Shown here: piece by piece, positions 1 to 5,753 of the stretch
Position numbering within the stretch: position 1 is the stretch's first letter
How the letters are laid out: the number at the start of each line of letters is the position of its first letter
NCBI GenBank assembly: GCA_040880365.1
Contig: JBBDIO010000078.1
Coordinates: 1 to 6,466, forward strand
Origin: JBBDIO01 sp040880365
Lineage (GTDB): Bacteria > Chloroflexota > Anaerolineae > Caldilineales > Caldilineaceae
Direction: 5' to 3'
Length of the DNA stretch: 6,466 nt
The notes under the pieces: generated by a model
Seen by the model: the letters and a program-made list of their open reading frames with translations, nothing else
Told to the model about the DNA's origin: nothing
The model's database searches: none
Position numbers and translations under genes: made by a program

Positions 1-285
1 GGCTCGTGCATAAATTTTGCAACCCATTACTAACTCTCACGTAACGCATCACTTATTATAGGCCAGATAGCCATAAATGCGGATGATCGCCTGCGATGAG
101 AGCCAACGGGTGATAGTGCGTACGCGCAAAAAGTTGCTGGGGCACAAATTCACAGAAACATGTACAATATTCTCTATTCCAGCCAGAGACTTTCCCTGTG
201 CAGCTTGCTGTGCACCCAAACCCGCGCTTTCCCACAATCTACCATCCGATATCTGCAACCAGCTATCCACAATCAACGAGGAATC
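1..285 (+). promoter_or_regulatory. Upstream untranslated region of the enolase-superfamily gene
   Basis: No convincing gene is visible in these 285 bases. Possible -10 boxes are TATTAT at 54-59 and TACAAT at 163-168 (each 5 of 6 consensus bases), but neither has a good -35 box at 16-18 bp, so no promoter can be fixed. Two short inverted repeats could be protein-binding sites: ATCGC-CT-GCGAT at 86-97 and TGCG-TACG-CGCA at 117-128. A 7-bp direct repeat CTGTGCA occurs at 196-202 and 208-214. The region presumably carries the promoter of the gene at 286, because nothing upstream in the window could supply transcription. A gene ending or starting at the extreme left edge cannot be excluded. Confidence 0.3.
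278..282 (+). promoter_or_regulatory. Ribosome binding site deciding the start at 286
   Basis: GAGGA lies three bases before the ATG at 286. The spacing is short but the match to the anti-Shine-Dalgarno sequence is good. It supports ATG 286 over the in-frame ATG at 160, whose 42 extra residues do not resemble the start of an enolase-superfamily protein. Confidence 0.55.
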
Positions 286-1485
286 ATGAAAATCACCAAG
301 ATTGAAACCATACAGATTCAGGAATTTCCCAGCCTCATCTTTGTGCAGGTCCACACCGATGCCGGCATTGTCGGGTTGGGCGAAACCATGTTCGGGCCAG
401 ATGCCGTGGCCGCGTTTATCCACAAACAGGCCGCGCCCTATCTGCTGGGCAAAGACCCGCTGGATATCGAAGGCCATTGGCGCGCCATTTTCGATCTGGG
501 GCGCGCGCTGCTGACGCGTAGCGCCGAGATACGCGGGCTTTCGGCCATTGACATCGCGCTGTGGGACATTTTCGGGCAGGTGACGGGCCAGCCCATCTAC
601 CAGCTGCTGGGCGGCAAATCGCGCGACCGCATCCGCGTCTATAACACCTGCGCGGGCTATCGCTATAGCGCGGCCACCACCAAACCGGTGGAGGTGGGCC
701 ATTTTCAGAAAACCGACGAAGGGAAATACGAAGACCTGGAAGCGTTTCTCTATCGCGCCGATGAGTTGGCGTTGAGTCTCTATGAAGAAGGCTATCGGGC
801 CATGAAGATCTGGCCGTTCGACCAGTTTGTGCCCAAAACCAACGGCCAATTCATCAGCCTGGAAGACCTGGACGCGGGGTTGGAGCCATTTCGCAAGATT
901 CGCGATGCAGTGGGCAACAAGATGGAGATCATGGTCGAGCTGCATTCGCTGTGGAATCTGCCCTCGGCCATCCGCATTGCCAAAGCGCTGGAAGAATTTT
1001 CGCCCCAGTGGTACGAAGATCCGGTGCGCATGGACAATCTGGACGCGCTGGCCCAGTTCAAAGCCTCGACCCACATCAACACCACTGCCAGCGAGACGGT
1101 AGCAACGCGCTGGGCTTTTCGCGAAATGCTGGAAAAGCGCGCCGTGAGCATTGTCATGCTGGATATTGCCTGGGTGGGCGGCATCTCTGAAGCGCGCAAA
1201 ATCGCGGCGATGGCCGAAGCCTATCACCTGCCCTTTGCGCCCCATGACTGCACCGGCCCGGTTACGCTCATGGCATCGGTTCACCTGTGTATGCACGGGG
1301 CCAACGCCATGATTCAGGAGGTAGTGCGCGCGTTCAATCACGGCTGGTATCCGCGGCTGGTGAACAAGCTGCCGCGCATCGAAGATGGCTATGTCTATCT
1401 GCCCGAAGGCCCTGGGCTGGGGATGCAGCTCTTGCCCGAAGTGCTGGAACGCGAAGACCTGACAGTGCGCGTTTCGGAGATATAG
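286..1485 (+). CDS. Enolase-superfamily (mandelate racemase/muconate lactonizing type) enzyme, probable acid-sugar dehydratase
   Basis: The 399-residue protein has the usual length of this family. The N-terminal capping domain starts with MKITKIETIQI and is followed by a TIM barrel. Predicted Mg2+ ligands are E218 (in VELH), E244 (in YEDP) and E270 (in SET). Likely catalytic residues are H220, the D293/H320 dyad and E345. The gaps of 26, 26, 23, 27 and 25 residues equal those I recall for E. coli galactonate dehydratase (D183, E209, E235, D258, H285, E310), and H220 corresponds to its H185. The racemase-type KxK motif is replaced by K174-x-W176. The expected chemistry is proton abstraction next to a carboxylate and loss of water, giving a 2-keto-3-deoxy sugar acid in the cytoplasm. 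The first metal ligand is Glu where characterised relatives usually have Asp. The gene is convergent with a peptide/oligosaccharide-type ABC operon. Family membership is secure; substrate is unknown and the dehydratase role is inferred. Confidence 0.93.
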   Translation: MKITKIETIQIQEFPSLIFVQVHTDAGIVGLGETMFGPDAVAAFIHKQAAPYLLGKDPLDIEGHWRAIFDLGRALLTRSAEIRGLSAIDIALWDIFGQVTGQPIYQLLGGKSRDRIRVYNTCAGYRYSAATTKPVEVGHFQKTDEGKYEDLEAFLYRADELALSLYEEGYRAMKIWPFDQFVPKTNGQFISLEDLDAGLEPFRKIRDAVGNKMEIMVELHSLWNLPSAIRIAKALEEFSPQWYEDPVRMDNLDALAQFKASTHINTTASETVATRWAFREMLEKRAVSIVMLDIAWVGGISEARKIAAMAEAYHLPFAPHDCTGPVTLMASVHLCMHGANAMIQEVVRAFNHGWYPRLVNKLPRIEDGYVYLPEGPGLGMQLLPEVLEREDLTVRVSEI

Positions 1486-1493
1486 AAGAAATC

Positions 1494-1537
1494 GGCGGTC
1501 ATGGGACAGTGTGAATTGCGACTGCCCCATGACCGCC
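1494..1537. terminator. Bidirectional hairpin terminator between convergent genes
   Basis: GGCGGTCATGGGACAGT (1494-1510) and ACTGCCCCATGACCGCC (1521-1537) form a 17-bp stem with one A/C mismatch around a 10-base loop. It begins 8 bases after the stop of the plus-strand enzyme and lies 28 bases past the stop of the minus-strand DppC-type gene, so it could end transcription from both sides. Neither side has a strong U tract. The minus strand continues with GATTTCTTCTATA, which is moderately T-rich; the plus strand with AATAGATTATCTG. The position and stem strength make a terminator or mRNA 3' stabiliser likely. Confidence 0.75.
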
Positions 1538-1565
1538 AATAGATTATCTGCTGCGCTTAGCCGGC

Positions 1566-2450
1566 CTATTGTTTCAGGCGCGGATTGAGAATCTGCTCTA
1601 GTGCGAAACCCACCAGGGCAAAGCCCAGCGACGCCGCCACGATGAGCAAGCCGGGCGGCAGCACCCACCACAGCCACGCCGGGGTGAGAAATGCGCCCCG
1701 CACCTGTGCCCAATAGAGAATACCGCCCCAGCTTTTCTGTAACGGATCGCCCAACCCCAAAAAGCTGAGCGCGGCTTCCAGCAGAATAGCCGCGCTGGTC
1801 GCCTCTACAAATTGCCCCACGACCAACAGCGCGACCTGCGGCAGCAGGTGGCGCACGACAATATGCAGATCGTGCGCGCCCACGGCTTGGGCTGCCAATA
1901 CATAATCGCGCTGGGAAAGCGCCAGAACCTGAGAACGGATGACCCGCGCCGTCCCGGCCCAGGTGAGCAGACCAATAATCAGAATGGTATTGGACAGGCT
2001 GCGCCCCAGATAGGCAGCCAGCAGAATGAGCAGCGGCAGAAAGGGCAACACCAGCACAATATCCACCACGCGCATGAGATAGGCCCCTACGCGATCATAG
2101 TAGCCCGCCACCAGACCCACCGCGGTGCCGATGGTCATCGCCAGCACCGCCGAGGAGACGCCCACCAACAGCGAAACCCGCGCGCCCCAAATCAACTCGC
2201 TGAGAATATCCTGTCCGATGTCGTTGGTGCCCAGCAGATGGTCGGCGCTGGGCATGGCAAACGGTCGTCCCAACCGCGCGGTCGGGTCATAGGGGCTAAT
2301 TACAGGCGCGAAGATCGCCGCCAGTGTCAGCCCCAGGATGAGCGTGATGCCGACCACTGCCGCCACGCCGGGAAATGTGGCGAGCCACGCCGCACGCCGC
2401 GGGCGGGCGGCAAGCACAGGAATCGGTGGCCCTAATGCTGCTTTGGTCAT
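1566..2450 (-). CDS. ABC transporter permease, DppC/OppC type
   Basis: This 294-residue inner-membrane permease is one half of the channel of a peptide/oligosaccharide/nickel-class importer. A cytoplasmic N terminus of about 23 residues leads to a first membrane segment near 26-50, then an external loop carrying LGTNDIGQD (73-81), the OppC-family signature; Q80 stands where Arg is usual (GRD). Further hydrophobic segments lie near 93-116, 129-149, 155-168, 205-228 and 262-284. The EAA loop that docks on the ATPase is at 183-204 (YVLAAQAVGAHDLHIVVRHL…), and LGLGDP…SWG at 231-242 and NPRLK near the C terminus are also typical. It is the last gene of the operon after the DppB-type permease, separated by a 101-bp gap. 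No Shine-Dalgarno sequence precedes the ATG at 2450, and the start region is duplicated. Substrate unknown. Confidence 0.95.
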   Translation of the reverse strand: MTKAALGPPIPVLAARPRRAAWLATFPGVAAVVGITLILGLTLAAIFAPVISPYDPTARLGRPFAMPSADHLLGTNDIGQDILSELIWGARVSLLVGVSSAVLAMTIGTAVGLVAGYYDRVGAYLMRVVDIVLVLPFLPLLILLAAYLGRSLSNTILIIGLLTWAGTARVIRSQVLALSQRDYVLAAQAVGAHDLHIVVRHLLPQVALLVVGQFVEATSAAILLEAALSFLGLGDPLQKSWGGILYWAQVRGAFLTPAWLWWVLPPGLLIVAASLGFALVGFALEQILNPRLKQ

Positions 2451-2499
2451 ATGGCTTTGGTCATGAAGTTTTGTTCTGTCTGCTGGTGATTGGTTTCAT
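2447..2499 (-). other. Duplicated start region and two overlapping mini-reading frames before the DppC-type gene
   Basis: On the minus strand ATGACCAAAGC occurs twice, 14 bases apart, beginning at 2464 and 2450. The second copy is the start of the permease gene. The first copy opens a 5-codon frame (MTKAI) whose TGA overlaps the permease ATG as ATGA. An earlier ATG at 2499 opens a 12-codon frame (MKPITSRQNKTS) whose TGA overlaps the ATG at 2464, again as ATGA. Neither has a clear ribosome binding site, so translation of these frames is unproven. They could feed ribosomes to the permease by stop/restart, or be a chance result of a short tandem duplication. Confidence 0.4.
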
Positions 2500-2551
2500 A
2501 CACAGATTACGGAGATTAAAGTGGACGCCGGAGGATCTGCAAACGTCAGGC

Positions 2552-3526
2552 TCAACCATTCTTGGAACGCGGGTCGCAGAGAGGATAGAGCATGTCGGCC
2601 AATAGATTGGAAAGAAGCACCGCCACGGTGAAAAGCAGAAACGCAGCCTGCATCACCGGATAATCGCGCCCACCCACGGCCTCGAAGATGAGCCGTCCCA
2701 GCCCCGGATAGGAGAAGACTGTCTCGACCACCACGGTGCCGCCAAACGCAAAGCCCAGGCGCAGCGCCAACACGGTGACCACGGGCGCCAGGGCATTGCG
2801 GATCACATGCCGCACCAGCACCGAACGTTCGCGCAGCCCTTTGGCGCGCGCAGTGCGGATGAAATCTTCGCCCAGCACGCCCAGCATGGTATAGCGCATG
2901 GTGAGATAGATATTGGGTGTGCTGACCACCGAAAGCGTGATCACGGGCAGGATGGCATGTTGCGCGACATCGATCCACCACGCCACGCCGGTGAGACGCG
3001 CAGCAGGTGTCACCGCCCCAAACGAGGGCAGGATGCCCCAATTCACCGCCACCACCGAAATCAGCAACATGCCCAACCAGAATGAGGGCAGCGAATTGAT
3101 GGTGATCATGGTCCACAACAGGCTGACATCGAGCCAGCCGGCCCGCCGCCAGGCCGAAATCGCGCCAAACGCCATGCCCAGCACACCCGAAATCAGCAGC
3201 GATACGCCGGTGATCAGCAGCGTCCAGGGCATGGCGGCAAGGATCATTTCGGTGATAGGGCGCTTCTGGCGATAGGAATAGCCAAAATCGCCTTGCAGCA
3301 ACTTGCCCCAATAGTCGAAGTATTGCACATAGAGAGGGCGGTCGAGACCGACCCTCTCCAGCACATCAGACCGTTCCGCAGCCGTCATCAGCCCCACATC
3401 CACGCCCGCGAGCAACGCCAGCGGGTTGCCGGGCATCATGCGCGGCAGCAGAAAATTCAGGGTGATGGCGACGACCAACACCAGGGCATACTGGGCAATG
3501 CGCCCGCCCCGGCCCGCGGCCAACAT
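2552..3526 (-). CDS. ABC transporter permease, DppB/OppB type
   Basis: This 324-residue permease is the partner of the DppC-type protein. The first membrane segment is near residues 10-27, followed by LPRMMPGNPL, the usual family start, and an external domain with the signature GDFGYSYRQKRPI (79-91). Further membrane segments lie near 101-124, 134-161, 190-205, 249-266 and 291-311. The EAA docking loop is at 221-248 (DFIRTARAKGLRERSVLVRH…); FSYPGLGRL (271-279) and the C-terminal DPR (318-320) are also family hallmarks. The start ATG overlaps the stop of the upstream binding-protein gene by one base (TGATG), and a GAGG at 3540-3537 sits ten bases before it, so translation is probably coupled. 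Length and motifs are complete. Function as an importer channel subunit is secure; the cargo is not. Confidence 0.96.
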   Translation of the reverse strand: MLAAGRGGRIAQYALVLVVAITLNFLLPRMMPGNPLALLAGVDVGLMTAAERSDVLERVGLDRPLYVQYFDYWGKLLQGDFGYSYRQKRPITEMILAAMPWTLLITGVSLLISGVLGMAFGAISAWRRAGWLDVSLLWTMITINSLPSFWLGMLLISVVAVNWGILPSFGAVTPAARLTGVAWWIDVAQHAILPVITLSVVSTPNIYLTMRYTMLGVLGEDFIRTARAKGLRERSVLVRHVIRNALAPVVTVLALRLGFAFGGTVVVETVFSYPGLGRLIFEAVGGRDYPVMQAAFLLFTVAVLLSNLLADMLYPLCDPRSKNG

Positions 3527-5232
3527 CAGGGCCGCGCCTCGGGCACCAGCAGCGACAGTTTGTGGAACACACCCTGCCCGCTCATAAAGGCCCAGTCGGC
3601 GTAGACACTCTCATTATACGCATAGGCGCCATCGGGATAGAGCAACAGGACAAAAGGCAGGTCGCGCGCGATGAGCGTCTGCAATTCGCCTGCCAGTTCG
3701 GCGCGGGCGTCGGCGTCTACTTCCGTGCGCAAGGCTGCGCCCAGGGCATCTGCCTCTTCGCTGACGTAGCCGGTCAGGTTCAGGTTGCCGATTGCGGGAT
3801 CGGAGTGGATGAGCGACGCCGAGCGCACCACATCGGCCTGCACCGGCGCCGACCAGCCCCACATGGCCATATCGTAATTACGACCCTGGTTCACATCAAA
3901 GCCGGGCCAGACCGCCTCTTCCCAGGTGGTAGATTCCACGGCGCTGATCTCTACCGCCATCCCCACATCGGCCAACATGGCCGCGACGAGTTCGGAGATG
4001 CGCAGGCGCAGCGAATCGGAACCGTTGACGATCAGGCCAAAGGCCAGGGGTTCGCCGTCCAGTTCGCGCACGCCATCGCCATCGCTATCCACGATGCCCG
4101 CTTCGTCCAGAATTGCCTGGGCCTGAACCGGATCAAACGACGCTACCACGTCGGGATTGTAGAACGGCGAAACGGGGTGCACCCAGCCGGGGCTGCCCAC
4201 CGTGCCATAGCCCAGGAAGACGGTGTCAATAATGTCCTGGCGATCCACACCCAGGGAAATGGCCTGGCGCACCGCAAGGTTGTTAAAAGGCGCGCGCTGC
4301 ATATCATAGTTCAGCATCTGTGTAGTAAAGAGTGGACCTTGCGCCACCGCCAGCCCGTCCTGCGCGGCCAGCAGATCAATCTGTTCCGGCCCAATCGGGC
4401 GCACAATCATGTCCACTTCATTGGTGCGCAGCGCGGCCAGCGTGCCGGCATCATCGGCGAATTTAATCGCGACCAGCTCATCCACGGCAGGTGCGCCCGC
4501 GAAATAGTCGGCGTTGGCCTCGAAGATGTAGAACTGATCGGGCGTATAGTCCACCAGCTTATACGGTCCCGTCCCCACATTCGCATCCTCGCCCGCATAT
4601 TCTTCGGGCGTCTCGACATCGGCCCAAATGTGCTGGGGCATCATGGGCACATCCGAAAGCGTGCCCAGTTCCAGCGAAGGCGCAGGATTTGCCAGGGTCA
4701 GAATCACACGATAATCGCCGTCGGTCTCCACGCTGGCGACAGGTGTGAGGGCCGCCGTAAAACGGCTGCGCGGGTGCGCCTTGTAATATTCCACGCTAAA
4801 TTTCACATCTTCCGCGGTAAAAGGTTCCCCATCGTGCCAGGTCACATCTTCGCGCAGGTCCAGCGTCACGGTCAGCCCATCGTCGCTGTATTCGGCATTG
4901 GTCGCGAGCCAGGGCTGGGGCACACCGGCGAGATCCAGTTGCATGAGCGTATCATATTGGAGCAGCAAGAGATTCCAGCCCGGATAGCCGGTGATGTAGG
5001 TATAGGGGGTGAGCGTCGATTCGTCGCCCACAATGGCAATGCGCAGCGTCGAGCTGCCTTCTGCGGCAGGCGCATCCGCGGCGGGTACATCGGCCGCGGC
5101 TTCGGTATCGCCGTCTGCGGGGGTCGGCGCGACTGTCGCCGGCGCACAGGCGCTTAATACCGCGCTCAACAATAGGGTCAGAATCAGTGCGGCGCCCAAG
5201 CGTATGCGCAACCCCTTCAAAGATGATGGCAT
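3526..5232 (-). CDS. Family-5 extracellular solute-binding lipoprotein (DppA/OppA type)
   Basis: The 568-residue protein captures the substrate outside the cell for the two permeases encoded after it. A lipoprotein signal peptide (basic residues, hydrophobic core about 12-26) ends in the lipobox LSAC with the lipidated Cys at 29. A low-complexity Ala/Pro/Asp/Glu/Thr linker runs to about residue 60. Family-5 hallmarks follow: LDLREDVTWHDGEPFTAEDV (125-143), VGTGPYKLVDY (219-229), the segment FNNLAVRQAISLGVDRQDII (316-335) and DSDGDGVREL (382-391). The frame stays open upstream to an ATG at 5316, but ATG 5232 is chosen because AAGGAG lies seven bases before it and the signal peptide begins there. 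It is the first gene of the operon; the stop overlaps the next start. Family-5 proteins bind peptides, oligosaccharides, sugar acids, opines or metals. The neighbouring acid-sugar enzyme hints at a carbohydrate, but this is inference. Confidence 0.95.
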   Translation of the reverse strand: MPSSLKGLRIRLGAALILTLLLSAVLSACAPATVAPTPADGDTEAAADVPAADAPAAEGSSTLRIAIVGDESTLTPYTYITGYPGWNLLLLQYDTLMQLDLAGVPQPWLATNAEYSDDGLTVTLDLREDVTWHDGEPFTAEDVKFSVEYYKAHPRSRFTAALTPVASVETDGDYRVILTLANPAPSLELGTLSDVPMMPQHIWADVETPEEYAGEDANVGTGPYKLVDYTPDQFYIFEANADYFAGAPAVDELVAIKFADDAGTLAALRTNEVDMIVRPIGPEQIDLLAAQDGLAVAQGPLFTTQMLNYDMQRAPFNNLAVRQAISLGVDRQDIIDTVFLGYGTVGSPGWVHPVSPFYNPDVVASFDPVQAQAILDEAGIVDSDGDGVRELDGEPLAFGLIVNGSDSLRLRISELVAAMLADVGMAVEISAVESTTWEEAVWPGFDVNQGRNYDMAMWGWSAPVQADVVRSASLIHSDPAIGNLNLTGYVSEEADALGAALRTEVDADARAELAGELQTLIARDLPFVLLLYPDGAYAYNESVYADWAFMSGQGVFHKLSLLVPEARP

Positions 5233-5239
5233 AGAAATT

Positions 5240-5244
5240 CTCCT
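5240..5244 (-). promoter_or_regulatory. Ribosome binding site deciding the start at 5232
   Basis: AGGAG on the minus strand (within AAGGAGAA, 5245-5238) lies seven bases before the ATG at 5232. This near-ideal site fixes the start of the family-5 binding protein and rules against the longer reading frame from 5316. Confidence 0.85.
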
Positions 5245-5245
5245 T

Positions 5246-5284
5246 GACTTTCCAAAACAACTTTCCAAGACAGCTTTGCAAGAC
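5246..5284 (-). repeat. Three 13-bp tandem near-repeats in the leader of the family-5 operon
   Basis: Read on the plus strand the units are GACTTTCCAAAAC (5246-5258), AACTTTCCAAGAC (5259-5271) and AGCTTTGCAAGAC (5272-5284). Neighbouring units match at 11 of 13 positions. On the transcript this is GUCUUGCAAAGCU-GUCUUGGAAAGUU-GUUUUGGAAAGUC, ending immediately before AAGGAG of the ribosome binding site. The array may bind a regulator, act in the mRNA leader, or be a neutral tandem duplication; the sequence alone does not decide. Confidence 0.7.
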
Positions 5285-5444
5285 TCTCGAACCGGATGAC
5301 CTACAGACTGGACCATTCACAAATCGGATGATTCGCGAACTTCTTTCTGGGGACTGCATGGTAGCGGCCAAATTGCAGAATTGCGGTTGGTATAGACGCA
5401 ACCCGCAGCAAACAAACCAACAACCGAGGAAATGCTCACGTCAT

Positions 5445-5486
5445 ATACAACAAAAGATATAACAAAGTCAGATACAACAAAGCAAG
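5445..5486. repeat. ATAYAACAAA repeat block
   Basis: ATACAACAAA (5445-5454), ATATAACAAA (5457-5466) and ATACAACAAA (5472-5481) recur at 12- and 15-bp steps. A shortened copy, TATAACAT, lies at 5493-5500. On the minus strand they read TTTGTTRTAT and contain several weak -35/-10-like hexamers, for example TTGCTT (5485-5480) and TTATAT (5462-5457) with a 17-bp spacer. The block lies 213-254 bp upstream of the family-5 binding protein start. It may be an activator or repressor site array or simply AT-rich promoter DNA. Confidence 0.55.
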
Positions 5487-5490
5487 CTGA

Positions 5491-5499
5491 AGTATAACA
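5491..5499 (-). promoter_or_regulatory. Candidate extended -10 promoter for the family-5 operon
   Basis: The minus strand reads TGTTATACT, an extended -10 element (TGn followed by TATACT, 5 of 6 consensus bases). The nearest -35-like hexamer TTGATT (5516-5511) is only 14 bp away, too close for a standard promoter. Transcription would start near 5484 and give a leader of about 250 bases containing the AT repeats and the 13-bp tandem array. Other weak promoters exist within the AT block. Confidence 0.25.
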
Positions 5500-5602
5500 T
5501 GAAGACGGGGAATCAAGGATGGGCCGCTTCCCAAATTACAGCGGGGCCGACAAATTCGCCTGCGCAGCAATCGACCCGTCCTGTGCTGCCATCGGAAGAA
5601 CC

Positions 5603-5632
5603 TTTTCACCCAGCGATATTGCAGACTATAAT
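5603..5632 (+). promoter_or_regulatory. Candidate promoter for the family-1 binding-protein gene
   Basis: A perfect -10 hexamer TATAAT lies at 5627-5632. The best -35 is TTTTCA at 5603-5608 (4 of 6 bases) with an 18-bp spacer. The predicted transcription start near 5639 would give a leader of about 115 bases. The -10 box is centred inside an inverted repeat, which suggests regulated initiation. A second -10-like hexamer, TACAAT at 5653-5658, lacks a partner. Confidence 0.5.
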
Positions 5633-5645
5633 GGATAGCAATATC
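5615..5645 (+). promoter_or_regulatory. Inverted repeat flanking the TATAAT box, possible operator
   Basis: GATATTGC (5615-5622) and GCAATATC (5638-5645) are perfect 8-bp inverted copies separated by 15 bases that contain the -10 box. Half-site centres are 23 bp apart, about two helical turns, which would suit a dimeric regulator contacting one face of the DNA and blocking polymerase. It could also form a stem-loop if transcribed from further upstream. The identity of any regulator is unknown. Confidence 0.45.
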
Positions 5646-5682
5646 ACTTTGCTACAATCTCCCTGCGCAGGAATATCTATAT

Positions 5683-5715
5683 ACCGGCACAGCGCGCGCC
5701 GGTTGCGCACCGCAA
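5683..5715 (+). promoter_or_regulatory. Two adjacent short inverted repeats in the leader of the family-1 gene
   Basis: ACCGGC (5683-5688) pairs with GCCGGT (5698-5703) over a 9-base spacer. TTGCG (5703-5707) pairs with CGCAA (5711-5715) over three bases. They share base 5703, so both cannot be fully paired at once if they act as RNA. The second resembles the symmetric CG-centred sites of LacI-family regulators only loosely. Role unproven. Confidence 0.3.
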
Positions 5716-5741
5716 TTCGTTCATGTCTGGCAAAACTATAC

Positions 5742-5746
5742 AGGAG
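5742..5746 (+). promoter_or_regulatory. Ribosome binding site deciding the start at 5754
   Basis: AGGAG lies seven bases before the ATG at 5754, a near-ideal arrangement. It supports this start despite the unusually long N-terminal region before the signal-peptide hydrophobic core. Confidence 0.85.
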
Positions 5747-5753
5747 TTGGTGT

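Larger units (their letters stand above)
5233..5753. promoter_or_regulatory. Divergent intergenic control region
   Basis: These 521 bases hold no convincing gene and must carry the promoters of both the minus-strand family-5 transporter operon and the plus-strand family-1 binding protein. The centre (about 5405-5500) is clearly more A-rich than the flanking coding DNA. Structures listed separately are the 13-bp tandem repeat, the ATAYAACAAA block, one candidate promoter per strand, an inverted repeat around the plus-strand -10 box, and hairpins near the plus-strand gene. Also seen: tandem AATTGCAG/AATTGCGG at 5371-5386, CGGATGA at 5293-5299 and 5325-5331, a GCAGCA…TGCTGC inverted repeat (5564-5569/5584-5589), and the palindrome CTGCGCAG at 5560-5567 and 5663-5670. 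No regulator gene is present in the window. Confidence 0.7.

Noticed and set aside
1..27. Possible start of a divergent gene on the minus strand (ATG at 27, open to the edge)
   Set aside because: Only nine codons are visible and there is no clear ribosome binding site, so it cannot be supported.
160..285. N-terminal extension of the enolase-superfamily protein from ATG 160
   Set aside because: The extra 42 residues do not look like the family, while ATG 286 has GAGGA before it and begins with a typical capping-domain strand.
77..289. A 70-codon plus-strand frame whose TGA overlaps the ATG at 286 (ATGA)
   Set aside because: The overlap looks like coupling, but there is no ribosome binding site before 77 or the next ATG at 83, and the protein has no recognisable features. 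Kept out as probable chance; conservation in relatives would reopen it.
1494..1537. The strong inverted repeat as an attachment site or transposon end
   Set aside because: Its place between two convergent stop codons, and the lack of any recombinase or target duplication, make a terminator the better explanation.
49..1713. A 554-codon open frame on the minus strand
   Set aside because: It is antisense to the enolase-superfamily gene, crosses the terminator hairpin and the end of the DppC-type gene, and its translation is rich in His, Gln, Arg and Phe without any recognisable domain. It is a shadow of GC-rich codon use.
2496..3311. A 271-codon minus-strand frame overlapping the DppB-type permease
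   Set aside because: Same strand but different frame from a permease with all family motifs; its His/Arg/Gly/Cys-rich translation has no family features.
3562..5157. A 531-codon open frame on the plus strand
   Set aside because: It is antisense to the family-5 binding-protein gene, whose motifs are complete. The translation is His/Arg/Gln-rich and low in recognisable structure.
5233..5316. N-terminal extension of the family-5 binding protein from ATG 5316
   Set aside because: It would bury the signal peptide behind 28 residues and run through the 13-bp repeats and the strong ribosome binding site for ATG 5232.
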